Origin: Streptomyces sp. SA15
GTDB taxonomy: Bacteria; Actinomycetota; Actinomycetes; Streptomycetales; Streptomycetaceae
NCBI RefSeq assembly: GCF_002291145.1
Contig: NZ_NTGE01000188.1
Coordinates: forward strand, 1-58,387
Length of the DNA: 58,387 nt
Direction of reading: 5' to 3'
Positions 31,361 through 39,729 of this stretch are shown piece by piece. The position numbers and the translations under genes are program-made. Every line of letters begins with the position of its first letter. Within the stretch, counting starts at the first letter, position 1. Under the pieces are notes generated by a model. It saw only the letters and a program-made list of their open reading frames with translations, was not told the origin of the DNA and did no database searches.

Positions 31361-31771
31361 ATGAACACGACCTCCGATCACCCGTCCTACACCGACGACG
31401 AACTGGCCGAGTTCGACGTCACCGTGCTTCTGCGCTACGGCCTCACCGCAGCCCCCGGCCCCCGTCGCACCGCCCTCTTCGGCGACGGCGCCGCGGCCGC
31501 CGCCGTGATCCTCGACCGCCTCGGCACCCAGCCGCGCTCCGTGGCCTTCCTCGCCGAGGTGGTCCGGGCCGGGGGCCTGGCGTACGCGGCGGAGCTGCCC
31601 GAGCCGTTGCCGCGCCCCGAGGCGGCAACGGTCGTACGCGACTGGCTGGAGGCCGCCACGCAACTCGCGGCCGGCGCCCCCGCCGACGAGGCGGCGGCCC
31701 GCTGGCTGGGAGCCGTCGCGACGATCATCGAGGTGAAGCACCTGACGAGGGCGCGCACGGCGCGGAACTGA
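31361..31771 (+). CDS. Hypothetical helical protein
   Basis: 136 aa, ATG at 31361, 13 bp after the lipoprotein stop, so likely the last gene of the protease/lipoprotein block. Alanine-rich helices (GDGAAAAAVILDRLG, SVAFLAEVVRAGGLAYAAEL, AATQLAAGAPADEAAARWL) with no membrane segment or signal. I do not recognise a family. It ends 9 bp from the convergent PHP-phosphoesterase gene. Confidence 0.7.
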   Translation: MNTTSDHPSYTDDELAEFDVTVLLRYGLTAAPGPRRTALFGDGAAAAAVILDRLGTQPRSVAFLAEVVRAGGLAYAAELPEPLPRPEAATVVRDWLEAATQLAAGAPADEAAARWLGAVATIIEVKHLTRARTARN

Positions 31772-31780
31772 CCGAGTACG

Positions 31781-33322
31781 TCAGTCGACGCCTCGCCCCA
31801 GAAAGATCGGATTGGTGAACGCCGCCAACGCCCCCGGCAGCGGCCCCGCCGCCGTCTCGTGCCGCAACTCCGCACGGACGTACGCCGCGTAGGAGGGCGT
31901 CGTACGCCACTCGACCACCCCCGCCCCTGCCACCGGCAGCGGCGCGCTGGTGAACAGCACGCCCTGGTCGGTGACGAAGCGGACCGTGCAGCGCGGGGCG
32001 CCGGTGACCTCCAGGCGAGCCGTGACCGGGGTGTCGCGGTCGACGGGCAACCGCTCGCCGATACCGGCGTGTTCACCCCGCCCACCCGACACCGTGAAGG
32101 CCAACGAGACGTTCTTCGACTCGGCCACATACGACCGTCCCGCCCGGATGCCCTCCTGAATCGCCTCCCGCGTCAGGTCGTCGGCCAGGACGACCGTTTG
32201 CGGGGAGCCGACCGGGTCCGGATTGCGGTGCGCGTCGCTGTTGCCCATCGCCGGGATCCAGTCGCGGCCGCCGTCCCGCACCGACGCCACCAGCATGCCG
32301 TCCCAGTCCGCCAACGCCACCTCGTCGTCCGGCGTGTAGGGCCCGTTCCACACCTCGACCGCGTCCGCCTCCCCGAAGCCGAACTTCCAGTTGCAGCCGA
32401 TGCAGGTGGCGTGCGGGTGGGCGGGGACGACGAGTCCTCCGGCACGGCGGATCTGGCGGGCGAAGCGGCCGAAGCGGTTGTCGCGGGCCCGGTAGCGCCA
32501 GTCGACGAAGGTGCCCGGGTCCGTGCCCAGCGCCACCACGTGGCCGTTGCGCGTCGTGACCTCCTCGCCCATCAGGACCAGCAGGTCGTCGCCCGCCACG
32601 TCCGCCCAGTGGGCGTGCGCCGCGTGCGTGTTGTGCTCCGAGGTGTTGATGAAGTCCAGCCCGGCGGCTCGGGCCAGCGCCCCGATCTCCGCCGGGGTGC
32701 GGCGGCCGTCGGAGTACCAGGAGTGCAGGTGGCAGTCCCCTCGGTACCAGGCGCGGCCCCGGCCCTTCGCACGGGAGGGCGGGTAGGCCGGCCGTACGGC
32801 CTCGCCCTGCTCGCCGTAGGTGAGGGTGATGGTGATCTCGTACGACAGGCCCTGCGGGGACACCGTGTACGGGCCGAGCGCGATGTGCCAGGTGCCTTCG
32901 CGCACCGGGCCCGGGATGTAGCCCGGCGTCGCGTCGTCCGCGCGGAGGAAGAATTCGGTCCGGGCACCTCCCGACCAGCCACGGAAGCCCTTCCCGCCCA
33001 GCTCGGTGCCGCGTTCGTCGAAGATGCCGATGTCGAGGGCGTTGCCGGGCGTGCCGGTCGGGACGGACGGGCGGTCGTAGGTGTAGGCGACCTTGATCTC
33101 TCGTACGCCGGAGGGGACTTCGAGGGGTACGTACACGAAGTCGGGCGAGCCGGCGGGCAGGGTGCCGCGCACCGTCTTCGTCTGCTGGTCCCCGTCCGTC
33201 CCGTCCGTCCCGTCTGCCGCTGAAGCGAAGCTCACGCTTCCCAACGTAAGCGCGGCGGCGGCTCCCGTCACGAACAGTGCGCGTCCTCCGATGCTGTGGT
33301 GGACCTCGTTGTCGTCACACAT
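31781..33322 (-). CDS. Secreted PHP-domain phosphoesterase (CehA/McbA-like)
   Basis: 513 aa from the ATG at 33322; the frame is open further upstream but runs antisense to the LLM gene. An N-terminal signal segment (RALFVTGAAAALTLGSVSFA) is followed by a beta-sandwich-like domain (GTLPAGSPDFVYVPLEVPSG...GTWHIALGPYTV) and then a PHP metallohydrolase: YRGDCHLHSWYSDGR (metal His), FINTSEHNTHA, LMGEEVTTRNGHVVALG, VVPAHPHATCIGC and AMGNSDAHRNPD. Likely an extracytoplasmic phosphodiesterase or phosphatase, perhaps for phosphate scavenging; substrate unknown. Confidence 0.85.
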   Translation of the reverse strand: MCDDNEVHHSIGGRALFVTGAAAALTLGSVSFASAADGTDGTDGDQQTKTVRGTLPAGSPDFVYVPLEVPSGVREIKVAYTYDRPSVPTGTPGNALDIGIFDERGTELGGKGFRGWSGGARTEFFLRADDATPGYIPGPVREGTWHIALGPYTVSPQGLSYEITITLTYGEQGEAVRPAYPPSRAKGRGRAWYRGDCHLHSWYSDGRRTPAEIGALARAAGLDFINTSEHNTHAAHAHWADVAGDDLLVLMGEEVTTRNGHVVALGTDPGTFVDWRYRARDNRFGRFARQIRRAGGLVVPAHPHATCIGCNWKFGFGEADAVEVWNGPYTPDDEVALADWDGMLVASVRDGGRDWIPAMGNSDAHRNPDPVGSPQTVVLADDLTREAIQEGIRAGRSYVAESKNVSLAFTVSGGRGEHAGIGERLPVDRDTPVTARLEVTGAPRCTVRFVTDQGVLFTSAPLPVAGAGVVEWRTTPSYAAYVRAELRHETAAGPLPGALAAFTNPIFLGRGVD

Positions 33323-33426
33323 GCCCCAACCGTGCCGGACGCGTGTGAACTGCCGTGGAAAGTAAGGAGAATTGGCGTCCTGGTCGTGCTTCTCAGCCGA
33401 TTCCGACGCGCCGCCCCCCCGATGAG

Positions 33427-33444
33427 ATGCCGACCAGTCGGTAT
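33427..33444. promoter_or_regulatory. TetR-type palindrome upstream of an LLM gene
   Basis: ATGCCGACCAGTCGGTAT, an imperfect 18-bp palindrome (core CCGAC-CA-GTCGG) ending 34 bp before the start codon at 33479. It differs from the CTGAC-N5-GTCAG sites, so a different regulator is expected. Confidence 0.5.
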
Positions 33445-33478
33445 GGACAGATCCGGTGTGGCCGGGTACAGATGAGCC

Positions 33479-34399
33479 ATGCGTATCTCCGTGACGGTCT
33501 TCCTCACCGACGAGACGATCACCCCGACCCGGCTCGCCCGTGAGCTGGAGCAGCGTGGGTTCGCCGGGCTGTATCTGCCCGAGCACACGCACATCCCCGT
33601 CGAGCGGACCAGTCCCTACCCGGCGGGCGGCGAACTGCCCCGCGAGTACGGCCGTACCCTCGACCCGTTCGTCGCGCTCGGCCAGGCCGCCGCCGTCACC
33701 GAGCGGCTCGGCCTCGGCACCGGCATCACGCTGGTCGCCCAGCACGACCCGATCGACCTCGCCAAGCAGGTCGCGACGGTCGATCACCTCTCCGGCGGAC
33801 GGTTCACGTTCGGCCTCGGCTTCGGGTGGAACGTCGAGGAGGCCGCCGACCACGGTGTGGACTGGCGTACGCGGCGGGAGCTCGTGCGGGACCGGATGGC
33901 GCTGATGCGCGCTCTGTGGAGCGAGGAGCCGACCTCCTACGAAGGCGAGTTCGGGAGTGTCCGGGCCAGCTTCGCGCATCCCAAACCCGCACAGAAGCCG
34001 CGCGGCCCGGTCGTCGGTCCGCGCACGCTGGTCGGCGGGGCGGCCGGGCCGAAGCTGTTCGCGCACATCTGCGAGTACGCCGACGGGTGGCTGCCCATCG
34101 GCGGGCGGGGCCTGTCGGAGTCGCTGCCCGCCCTGCGTGCCGTGTGGACGGACGCCGGTCGTGACCCCGAGGCGTTGCAGGTCGTCCCGTACGCCGTCCA
34201 TCCGAACCCCGGCAAGCTGGCGTACTACGCCGAGCTCGGCATCGAGGAGGTCGTGGTGCAGTTGCCGCCGGCGGGGGAGGCGGAGGTGCTGAAGGTGCTC
34301 GATGACTATGCCCGTTATCTAACTGATGGTCGTTATCTAACCGATGGTCGTTATGTCACCAATGCTCGTGATGTCACCGATACTCGTGGCACCGTGTAA
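33479..34399 (+). CDS. LLM-class F420-dependent oxidoreductase
   Basis: 306 aa; ATG at 33479. LLM signatures: GFAGLYLPEHTHIPVERTSP (the position shared with F420-dependent glucose-6-phosphate dehydrogenase-like enzymes), LGLGTGITLVAQHDPIDLAK followed by QVATVDHLSGGRFTFGLGFG, then LFAHICEYADGWLPIGGRG. The last 30 residues are four 6-residue repeats (YLTDGR, YLTDGR, YVTNAR, DVTDTR) encoded by an 18-bp tandem repeat with rare CTA codons, an extension that is not part of the usual family. Next gene downstream is fbiC. Confidence 0.87.
   Translation: MRISVTVFLTDETITPTRLARELEQRGFAGLYLPEHTHIPVERTSPYPAGGELPREYGRTLDPFVALGQAAAVTERLGLGTGITLVAQHDPIDLAKQVATVDHLSGGRFTFGLGFGWNVEEAADHGVDWRTRRELVRDRMALMRALWSEEPTSYEGEFGSVRASFAHPKPAQKPRGPVVGPRTLVGGAAGPKLFAHICEYADGWLPIGGRGLSESLPALRAVWTDAGRDPEALQVVPYAVHPNPGKLAYYAELGIEEVVVQLPPAGEAEVLKVLDDYARYLTDGRYLTDGRYVTNARDVTDTRGTV
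34316..34387 (+). repeat. 18-bp tandem repeat, four copies, inside a coding 3' end
   Basis: Units start at 34316, 34334, 34352 and 34370. The first two (TATCTAACTGATGGTCGT and TATCTAACCGATGGTCGT) differ by one base; the later two have drifted. All are in frame. Confidence 0.85.
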
Positions 34400-34467
34400 C
34401 GGCCTGCCCTCGTGGACGAATCGGCGGTGCCTGCCGGGTCTGATCACCTCGCTCGTATGCTCGAAGG

Positions 34468-37053
34468 ATGACGACTTCCGTGACCTCCGGAACCGGCCCC
34501 ACCGAGAACTCCATGCGTCGCGCCCTCAAACGCGCGCGGGACGGCGTCGCCCTGGATGTGACAGAAGCGGCGGTTCTGCTACAAGCCCGCGGTGAGCACC
34601 TGGACGACCTCACCGCCTCCGCCGCCCGGGTACGGGACGCGGGCCTCGACGCGGCGGGCCGCCCCGGCGTCATCACGTACTCGAAGAGCGTCTTCATCCC
34701 CCTCACCCGGCTGTGCCGGGACAAGTGCCACTACTGCACCTTCGTCACCGTGCCCGGCAAGCTGCGCCGCGCCGGGCACGGGATGTTCATGTCCCCCGAC
34801 GAGGTCCTGGACATCGCCCGCCGCGGCGCCGCCCTCGGCTGCAAGGAAGCCCTGATCACCCTCGGCGACAAGCCGGAGGAGCGCTGGCCCGAGGCCCGGG
34901 AGTGGCTCGACGCGCACGGCTACGACGACACCATCGCGTACGTCCGCGCCATCTCCATCCGGATCCTGGAGGAGACCGGCCTGCTGCCCCACCTCAACCC
35001 CGGGGTGATGAGCTGGACCGACTTCCAGCGGCTCAAGCCCGTCGCGCCCAGCATGGGCATGATGCTGGAGACGACGGCGACCCGCCTGTGGTCCGAGCCC
35101 GGCGGCCCGCACTACGGCTCCCCGGACAAGGAGCCGGCCGTACGCCTGCGGGTCCTGGAGGACGCCGGCCGCTCCTCCGTCCCCTTCACGTCCGGTCTCC
35201 TCATCGGGATCGGCGAGACCTACGAAGAGCGCGCCGAGTCCCTTTTCGCCCTGCGCCGCGTGTCCCGGTCGTACCACGGCATCCAGGAACTGATCATCCA
35301 GAACTTCCGCGCCAAGCCCGACACCGCGATGCGCGGCATGCCGGACGCGGAACTGGACGAACTGGTCGCCACGGTGGCGGTGGCGAGGCACATCATGGGG
35401 CCGGCCGCCTGCCTCCAGGCGCCGCCCAACCTCGTCGACTCCGAGTACGAGCGCCTCATCCGCGCCGGTATCGACGACTGGGGCGGGGTGTCTCCGCTCA
35501 CCATCGACCACGTCAATCCGGAGCGGCCCTGGCCGCAGATCGAGGAACTGGCGGAGAAGTCCCGGACGGCCGGTTTCGAACTGCGGGAACGTCTGTGCGT
35601 GTACCCCGAGTTCGTCCAGCGCGGCGAGCCGTGGCTCGACCCGCGGCTGCGTCCGCACGTACGGGCGCTGGCGGACCCGGAGACGGGCCTGGCCCGCCCG
35701 GACGCGACCGTCGAGGGCCACCCGTGGCAGGAACCGGACGAGGCCTTCCAGCCCACCGGCCGTACGGACCTGCACCGCACCATCGACACCGAGGGCCGTA
35801 CGTCCGACCGCCGCGACGACTTCGACGAGGTGTACGGCGACTGGGGCGCCCTGCGTGAGGCGGCCGCCCCCGGCATGGTGCCGGAGCGCATCGACACGGA
35901 CGTACGGCAGGCGCTGGCGACGGCGGCCGACGACCCGACCCGCCTCACCGACGAGGAGGCCCTCGCGCTCCTCCATGCCGACGGCCCGGCTCTGGACGCA
36001 CTCACGCGCATCGCGGACGACGTACGGAAGTCGATGGTCGGCGACGACGTGACGTACATCGTCACGCGGAACATCAACTTCACCAACGTCTGCTACACGG
36101 GCTGCCGCTTCTGCGCGTTCGCGCAGCGCCGGACGGACGCGGACGCGTACACGCTGTCGCTGGACCAGGTGGCCGACCGGGCGCAGCAGGCGTGGGAGGT
36201 GGGTGCGGTCGAGGTGTGCATGCAGGGCGGCATCCATCCGGACCTGCCGGGGACGGCGTACTTCGACATCGCGCGCGCGGTGAAGGAACGCGTGCCGGGG
36301 ATGCATGTACACGCGTTCTCGCCGATGGAGGTCGTCAACGGCGCGACGCGCACCGGGATGTCCATCCGCGAGTGGCTGACGGCGGCGAAGGAGGCGGGCC
36401 TCGACTCGATCCCGGGTACGGCGGCCGAGATCCTCGACGACGAGGTCCGCTGGATCCTGACCAAGGGCAAGCTGCCCACGGCGACCTGGATCGAGGTGAT
36501 CACGACGGCGCACGAGGTGGGCATCCGGTCGAGCTCGACGATGATGTACGGACATGTGGACCAGCCCCGGCACTGGCTCGGGCATCTGCGGACCCTCGCT
36601 GGTATCCAGGAACGGACCGGCGGCTTCACGGAGTTCGTGACACTGCCCTTCATCCACACGAACGCGCCCGTGTACCTGGCGGGAATCGCCCGCCCCGGCC
36701 CGACGACGAGGGACAACCGGGCGGTCACGGCCATGGCCCGCCTCCTCCTCCACCCCCACATCCCCAACATCCAGACCAGCTGGGTGAAGCTGGGCACGGA
36801 GGGCGCGGCGGAGATGCTGCGCTCCGGGGCGAACGACCTCGGCGGCACGCTGATGGAGGAGACCATCTCCCGCATGGCCGGCTCCTCCTACGGCTCCTAC
36901 AAGTCGGTCAAGGACCTGATCGCGGTGGCGGAGGCGGCGGGCCGCCCGGCACGTGCGCGTACGACGCTGTACGGGGAGGTGCCGGAGGAACGGCAGCGGG
37001 CGGCGGCCGTGTCGGACGGGCATCTGCCGGAGCTGTTGCCGGTGTTGGACTGA
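34468..37053 (+). CDS. fbiC: FO synthase, CofG/CofH fusion (F420 biosynthesis)
   Basis: 861 aa. Makes 7,8-didemethyl-8-hydroxy-5-deazariboflavin (FO) from tyrosine and a ribityl-uracil using two radical-SAM halves. CofG part: cluster CRDKCHYC (Cys83, 87, 90) and YSKSVFIPLTRLC; CofH part: ITRNINFTNVCYTGCRFCAF (Cys542, 546, 549), VEVCMQGGIHPDLPGT, HVHAFSPMEV and SSTMMYGHVDQPRHWLGHLR. Length and fusion are as usual for actinobacteria. ATG at 34468, AAGG upstream. Several putative F420 enzymes (19293, 27321, 33479) are encoded nearby. Confidence 0.96.
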   Translation: MTTSVTSGTGPTENSMRRALKRARDGVALDVTEAAVLLQARGEHLDDLTASAARVRDAGLDAAGRPGVITYSKSVFIPLTRLCRDKCHYCTFVTVPGKLRRAGHGMFMSPDEVLDIARRGAALGCKEALITLGDKPEERWPEAREWLDAHGYDDTIAYVRAISIRILEETGLLPHLNPGVMSWTDFQRLKPVAPSMGMMLETTATRLWSEPGGPHYGSPDKEPAVRLRVLEDAGRSSVPFTSGLLIGIGETYEERAESLFALRRVSRSYHGIQELIIQNFRAKPDTAMRGMPDAELDELVATVAVARHIMGPAACLQAPPNLVDSEYERLIRAGIDDWGGVSPLTIDHVNPERPWPQIEELAEKSRTAGFELRERLCVYPEFVQRGEPWLDPRLRPHVRALADPETGLARPDATVEGHPWQEPDEAFQPTGRTDLHRTIDTEGRTSDRRDDFDEVYGDWGALREAAAPGMVPERIDTDVRQALATAADDPTRLTDEEALALLHADGPALDALTRIADDVRKSMVGDDVTYIVTRNINFTNVCYTGCRFCAFAQRRTDADAYTLSLDQVADRAQQAWEVGAVEVCMQGGIHPDLPGTAYFDIARAVKERVPGMHVHAFSPMEVVNGATRTGMSIREWLTAAKEAGLDSIPGTAAEILDDEVRWILTKGKLPTATWIEVITTAHEVGIRSSSTMMYGHVDQPRHWLGHLRTLAGIQERTGGFTEFVTLPFIHTNAPVYLAGIARPGPTTRDNRAVTAMARLLLHPHIPNIQTSWVKLGTEGAAEMLRSGANDLGGTLMEETISRMAGSSYGSYKSVKDLIAVAEAAGRPARARTTLYGEVPEERQRAAAVSDGHLPELLPVLD

Positions 37054-37149
37054 GGCGGGCCGGGGGGCTGGTTGGAGAGAGGCCACCCGCAGCCTCCCAG
37101 TACGATGATCGGACCCCTGATTGGAGGGGCCCCGTAACTGAGGAGATGC

Positions 37150-37719
37150 GTGCCCGTGCCTGCCCGACGGCTTCCCTCGTGGGTCTGGGTGACCGGCCTG
37201 ACGGCGGGCGCGATCGTGGCGGTCGCCGCCCTGGCCGTACAGGCGGACAAGGGCGCGCACCCGACCGCCACGCCCGCCCGGCCGAGCGCGTCGGCGTCGG
37301 CGGGCGCGCAGCCCAAGCCCACGAAGTCCGAGGCCCCCGCCGTGGTGCCGGACGACTCCGGCACCGGGCGTCGCGTCGTGTACTCCCTCGGGCAGAAGCG
37401 GGTGTGGCTGGTCGACGCCGGCGACGCCTCCCGCCGGACGTTCACGGTGTGGCCGGGGACGGTGAGCCCCGACCCCGGCACCTACACGATCTCCCAGCGC
37501 ACGGAGGCCACCACGGGCACCGACGGCGTGGAGATCGAGCACATCCTGTACTTCGCCGCCAAGTCCGGCCTGTCGATCGCCTTCTCGAACGCGGTGGACG
37601 GCTCGTCGCCCCCGCCCGCCGCCGGGATCCGGACCAGCGGCATCCGCATGGACAAGGCGGACGGATCGGCGCTGTGGACCTTCGGCGAGACGGGGACGAC
37701 GGTCGTGGTGGTCAGGTAG
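37150..37719 (+). CDS. Membrane-anchored YkuD-like protein lacking the catalytic cysteine
   Basis: 189 aa from the GTG at 37150 (AGGAG 5 nt upstream). One N-terminal membrane segment (WVWVTGLTAGAIVAVAALAV), a Ser/Ala/Pro/Lys linker, then a domain reading VVYSLGQKRVWLVDAGDASR, TVWPGTVSPDPGTYTISQRT and IEHILYFAAKSGLSIAFSNA. This follows the layout of an L,D-transpeptidase (YkuD), but where SHGCIRM is expected the sequence is RTSGIRM, with no His or Cys. It is probably a catalytically inactive wall-associated relative. The frame is isolated between fbiC and a convergent membrane-protein gene. Confidence 0.68.
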   Translation: MPVPARRLPSWVWVTGLTAGAIVAVAALAVQADKGAHPTATPARPSASASAGAQPKPTKSEAPAVVPDDSGTGRRVVYSLGQKRVWLVDAGDASRRTFTVWPGTVSPDPGTYTISQRTEATTGTDGVEIEHILYFAAKSGLSIAFSNAVDGSSPPPAAGIRTSGIRMDKADGSALWTFGETGTTVVVVR

Positions 37720-37753
37720 TAGTGAGGGTCACGTAGTTATGTAGTCATGGTGG

Positions 37754-38269
37754 TCACGTGGTCGAGTCAGTCTGCTTCATGGGCAGGTGTACGGCGACCA
37801 GGACCACGCCACTGAACAGGAACGCCCGCGTCGCCGCGTCCAGCCCGTTCCAGTCCCCGGACTGCCACATCGCGAACCACTCACCACCGATCGCGATGAA
37901 CCCGGCGCCGAACAGCAGCATGACCATGAGCAGGCCGTACGTGGAAACGCGGCGAGCCCCGACGTGGTCGCGTCGGGCCCACAGCCAGGTGCCGTAGAGA
38001 AGCACGAGCGCGGCGACGGTCTCCCACACGATGATGGCGACGTACGCCGCGTCCTGCACCCCCTCGTTGGTGATGGCCCGCCACATCAGGTCGTCGTCCT
38101 TGAACGTCGTATCCATGGCGAGAACGTGTCTGACGAACTGCTGGTTGGTGCCGAAGTCCGTGATGTTCCCGAAGGCGACGAGGGTCATGTAGAGGGCGAC
38201 GGTGGCGGTGAGGAGGGTGGCGGTGAGGTGGAGGGCGCTGCGTGAGGTTGTAGTGGCCATGGCGGCCAT
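37754..38269 (-). CDS. DUF2165-like integral membrane protein
   Basis: 171 aa from the ATG at 38269 (GGGG 3 nt upstream) or 168 aa from the ATG at 38260. Four hydrophobic segments: LHLTATLLTATVALYMTLVA, AAYVAIIVWETVAALVLLYG, YGLLMVMLLFGAGFIAIGGE and AFLFSGVVLVAVHL. The loop FGNITDFGTNQQFVRHVLAM is characteristic of DUF2165 proteins. Function unknown. Confidence 0.8.
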   Translation of the reverse strand: MAAMATTTSRSALHLTATLLTATVALYMTLVAFGNITDFGTNQQFVRHVLAMDTTFKDDDLMWRAITNEGVQDAAYVAIIVWETVAALVLLYGTWLWARRDHVGARRVSTYGLLMVMLLFGAGFIAIGGEWFAMWQSGDWNGLDAATRAFLFSGVVLVAVHLPMKQTDSTT

Positions 38270-38341
38270 TTTCCCCGCACGGGGCGGTGTCTCGGTACGC
38301 CTCGTACGCATTGAGCCAGAACGTTGCCGGACGCCGAAGTG

Positions 38342-38695
38342 CTATTCGGTGTCCTTGGGATGGCGGGTGGATGCGTACACGAAATGGACGGTGCGGCGTG
38401 CTTCGTCGACGAGATACCGCACACGACCGCCCGCGGTCACCTCGTACTCCCACTGGGGATACTCCTGACCGCCGAGGTTGCCGGTGGCCAGACGGCCGCG
38501 CAGCCGGTGCTGACGGTCGGGATCGGCTCGGGACAGAGGGTCGCCGCGCAGTGCCTCGAAGCAGCGCCGTGTGTTCCCCGGAGCCTCCGCGCCCAACTCG
38601 CCCCATCCCTTCGCCGCCTCGTTCGTCGCGAATCGCAGGCGCCATTCCTCGCCCACGGGCGGAGGGGCGACGTCGTCGCCACGTTTCGGGCTCAC
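38342..38695 (-). CDS. RelE/ParE-like toxin
   Basis: 117 aa from the GTG at 38695, which overlaps the antitoxin stop (GTGA). EEWRLRFATNEAAKGWGELG, LSRADPDRQHRLRGRLA, YPQWEYEVTAGGRVRYLVDE and ARRTVHFVYASTRHPK fit the small RelE/ParE-type mRNA interferase fold (core beta strands, final RYLVD...ASTRHPK). The longer frame to 38908 is antisense to the antitoxin and was not used. Confidence 0.78.
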   Translation of the reverse strand: MSPKRGDDVAPPPVGEEWRLRFATNEAAKGWGELGAEAPGNTRRCFEALRGDPLSRADPDRQHRLRGRLATGNLGGQEYPQWEYEVTAGGRVRYLVDEARRTVHFVYASTRHPKDTE

Positions 38696-39153
38696 GGCGC
38701 GGTCACCTCGCCGTGGTCCTCGTCCGGCAGCCGACGGGTGAGCTGCGCGGTGAGCTCCGGGTCGGCGAGGACGCGTGCCGTCGCGCGCCATTCGACGACG
38801 ACCCGGTGGAGATTGGCATGGACATCGAGCTGGGCCGCGTCGTGTGTCGCGTCGATGAGCTCGGCCACGAACTGCTTCAGCTCGTCCGCCGACAGATGAC
38901 GGACCCATGGGAAGACCGAGGGAAGCGCGCGCAGTATGGCCCGCTCACCGGCATCGCTACGGACGAGGGCGGCGAGTAGACGCGCTGTGATGTCCGCCGT
39001 CTCCTCGCGCTGCTGGTCGTGGCGTGCTGTGGTCAGGTAGAGATCCTCGCCGTCCCGACGCGTGATGTGCACACGCTGAGCCCGGTCGAGCGTCTCGGCG
39101 ACACGCTTCGAATTCTTCGAGAGCTCCGAGAAGGCGACGGTGGGAGTGGACAT
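38692..39153 (-). CDS. Phd/YefM-like antitoxin with long C-terminal domain
   Basis: 153 aa. The first 50 residues are Phd-like (VAFSELSKNSKRVAETLDRA, VHITRRDGEDLYLTT), followed by an extended helical region (TARLLAALVRSDAGERAILR, HLSADELKQFVAELIDATHD), longer than in plain Phd proteins. It lies just upstream of and overlaps the RelE/ParE-like gene by 4 bp. An AT-richer promoter (GGAACATATTCCGAAG, itself near-palindromic) precedes it at about 39168-39185 and could be its operator. Confidence 0.8.
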   Translation of the reverse strand: MSTPTVAFSELSKNSKRVAETLDRAQRVHITRRDGEDLYLTTARHDQQREETADITARLLAALVRSDAGERAILRALPSVFPWVRHLSADELKQFVAELIDATHDAAQLDVHANLHRVVVEWRATARVLADPELTAQLTRRLPDEDHGEVTAP

Positions 39154-39460
39154 GATCCGAGGCTACTTCGGAACATATTCCGAAGTCAATCGATGGATGG
39201 CTGAGGTTGACCGGGCCCTGTGGCTGACCAGGCGGCTGCGACCAAGGGCCGGTGGAGATCGGCACGCCGGATGCACGCGCCGATGTGAGTTCGCCGGGGC
39301 TGGACGTGATGGGTGCGGCGTGGAGCCGGTGGCGGAGGCTGCAGTGTTGCAGGACGAGTTCAGGGATGATGCCGGTGCGTAGCCGAGAGCGATCAGGGTG
39401 AGCAGGGCTTCGTGTCCGTCGGCCTCGGCGGCTGTGCGGGGTGTGATGCCGAGGCGGCGA
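39154..39460. other. Intergenic stretch with decayed sequence
   Basis: No complete gene. The near-palindrome TTCGGAACATATTCCGAA at 39168-39185 probably serves the antitoxin promoter. A minus-strand frame reading LGITPRTAAEADGHEALLTL vaguely resembles an ankyrin unit but is not supported by a start, length or partner sequence. Confidence 0.4.
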
Positions 39461-39610
39461 AACCACTTCGAAGCGCACGTTCGCGAAGAGTTCTCCACCT
39501 ACGCCTGGATCCTGGAGGGCATGCTCGAGCGGGCCGGCTTCGACATCGTCTCCCGCGCATTCCGCACACCGACGCATGGCGAGTTTCTCTGCCGTCGCCG
39601 CTCACGGTGA
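39461..39610 (+). pseudogene. C-terminal fragment of a SAM methyltransferase
   Basis: NHFEAHVREEFSTYAWILEG followed by MLERAGFDIVSRAFRTPTHG and EFLCRR is the standard end of a class of SAM-dependent methyltransferases (H-x-R-[DE]-E-[FY]-ST…LERAGF). The Rossmann part with the SAM-binding glycine motif is absent upstream, so this is a remnant. Confidence 0.6.
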
Positions 39611-39729
39611 ACAATGGGCGAATGACCTGTGTGCGATCGTAATTCGACCGTGACTTGCCGCCGGTCGTGGGGTAATCTCCAGGTAAAGAGGTCTCAATCC
39701 TTGCAGGTCAAAGCTCAAAGGAGGCAACG

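Noticed and set aside
34579..37542. 987-codon minus-strand frame opposite fbiC
   Set aside because: fbiC has both radical-SAM clusters and full length; the antisense frame has no motifs.
39163..39498. Minus-strand ankyrin-like stretch (LGITPRTAAEADGHEALLTL)
   Set aside because: Only one weak unit, no start, and surrounding sequence is a patchwork of remnants; probably coincidence.
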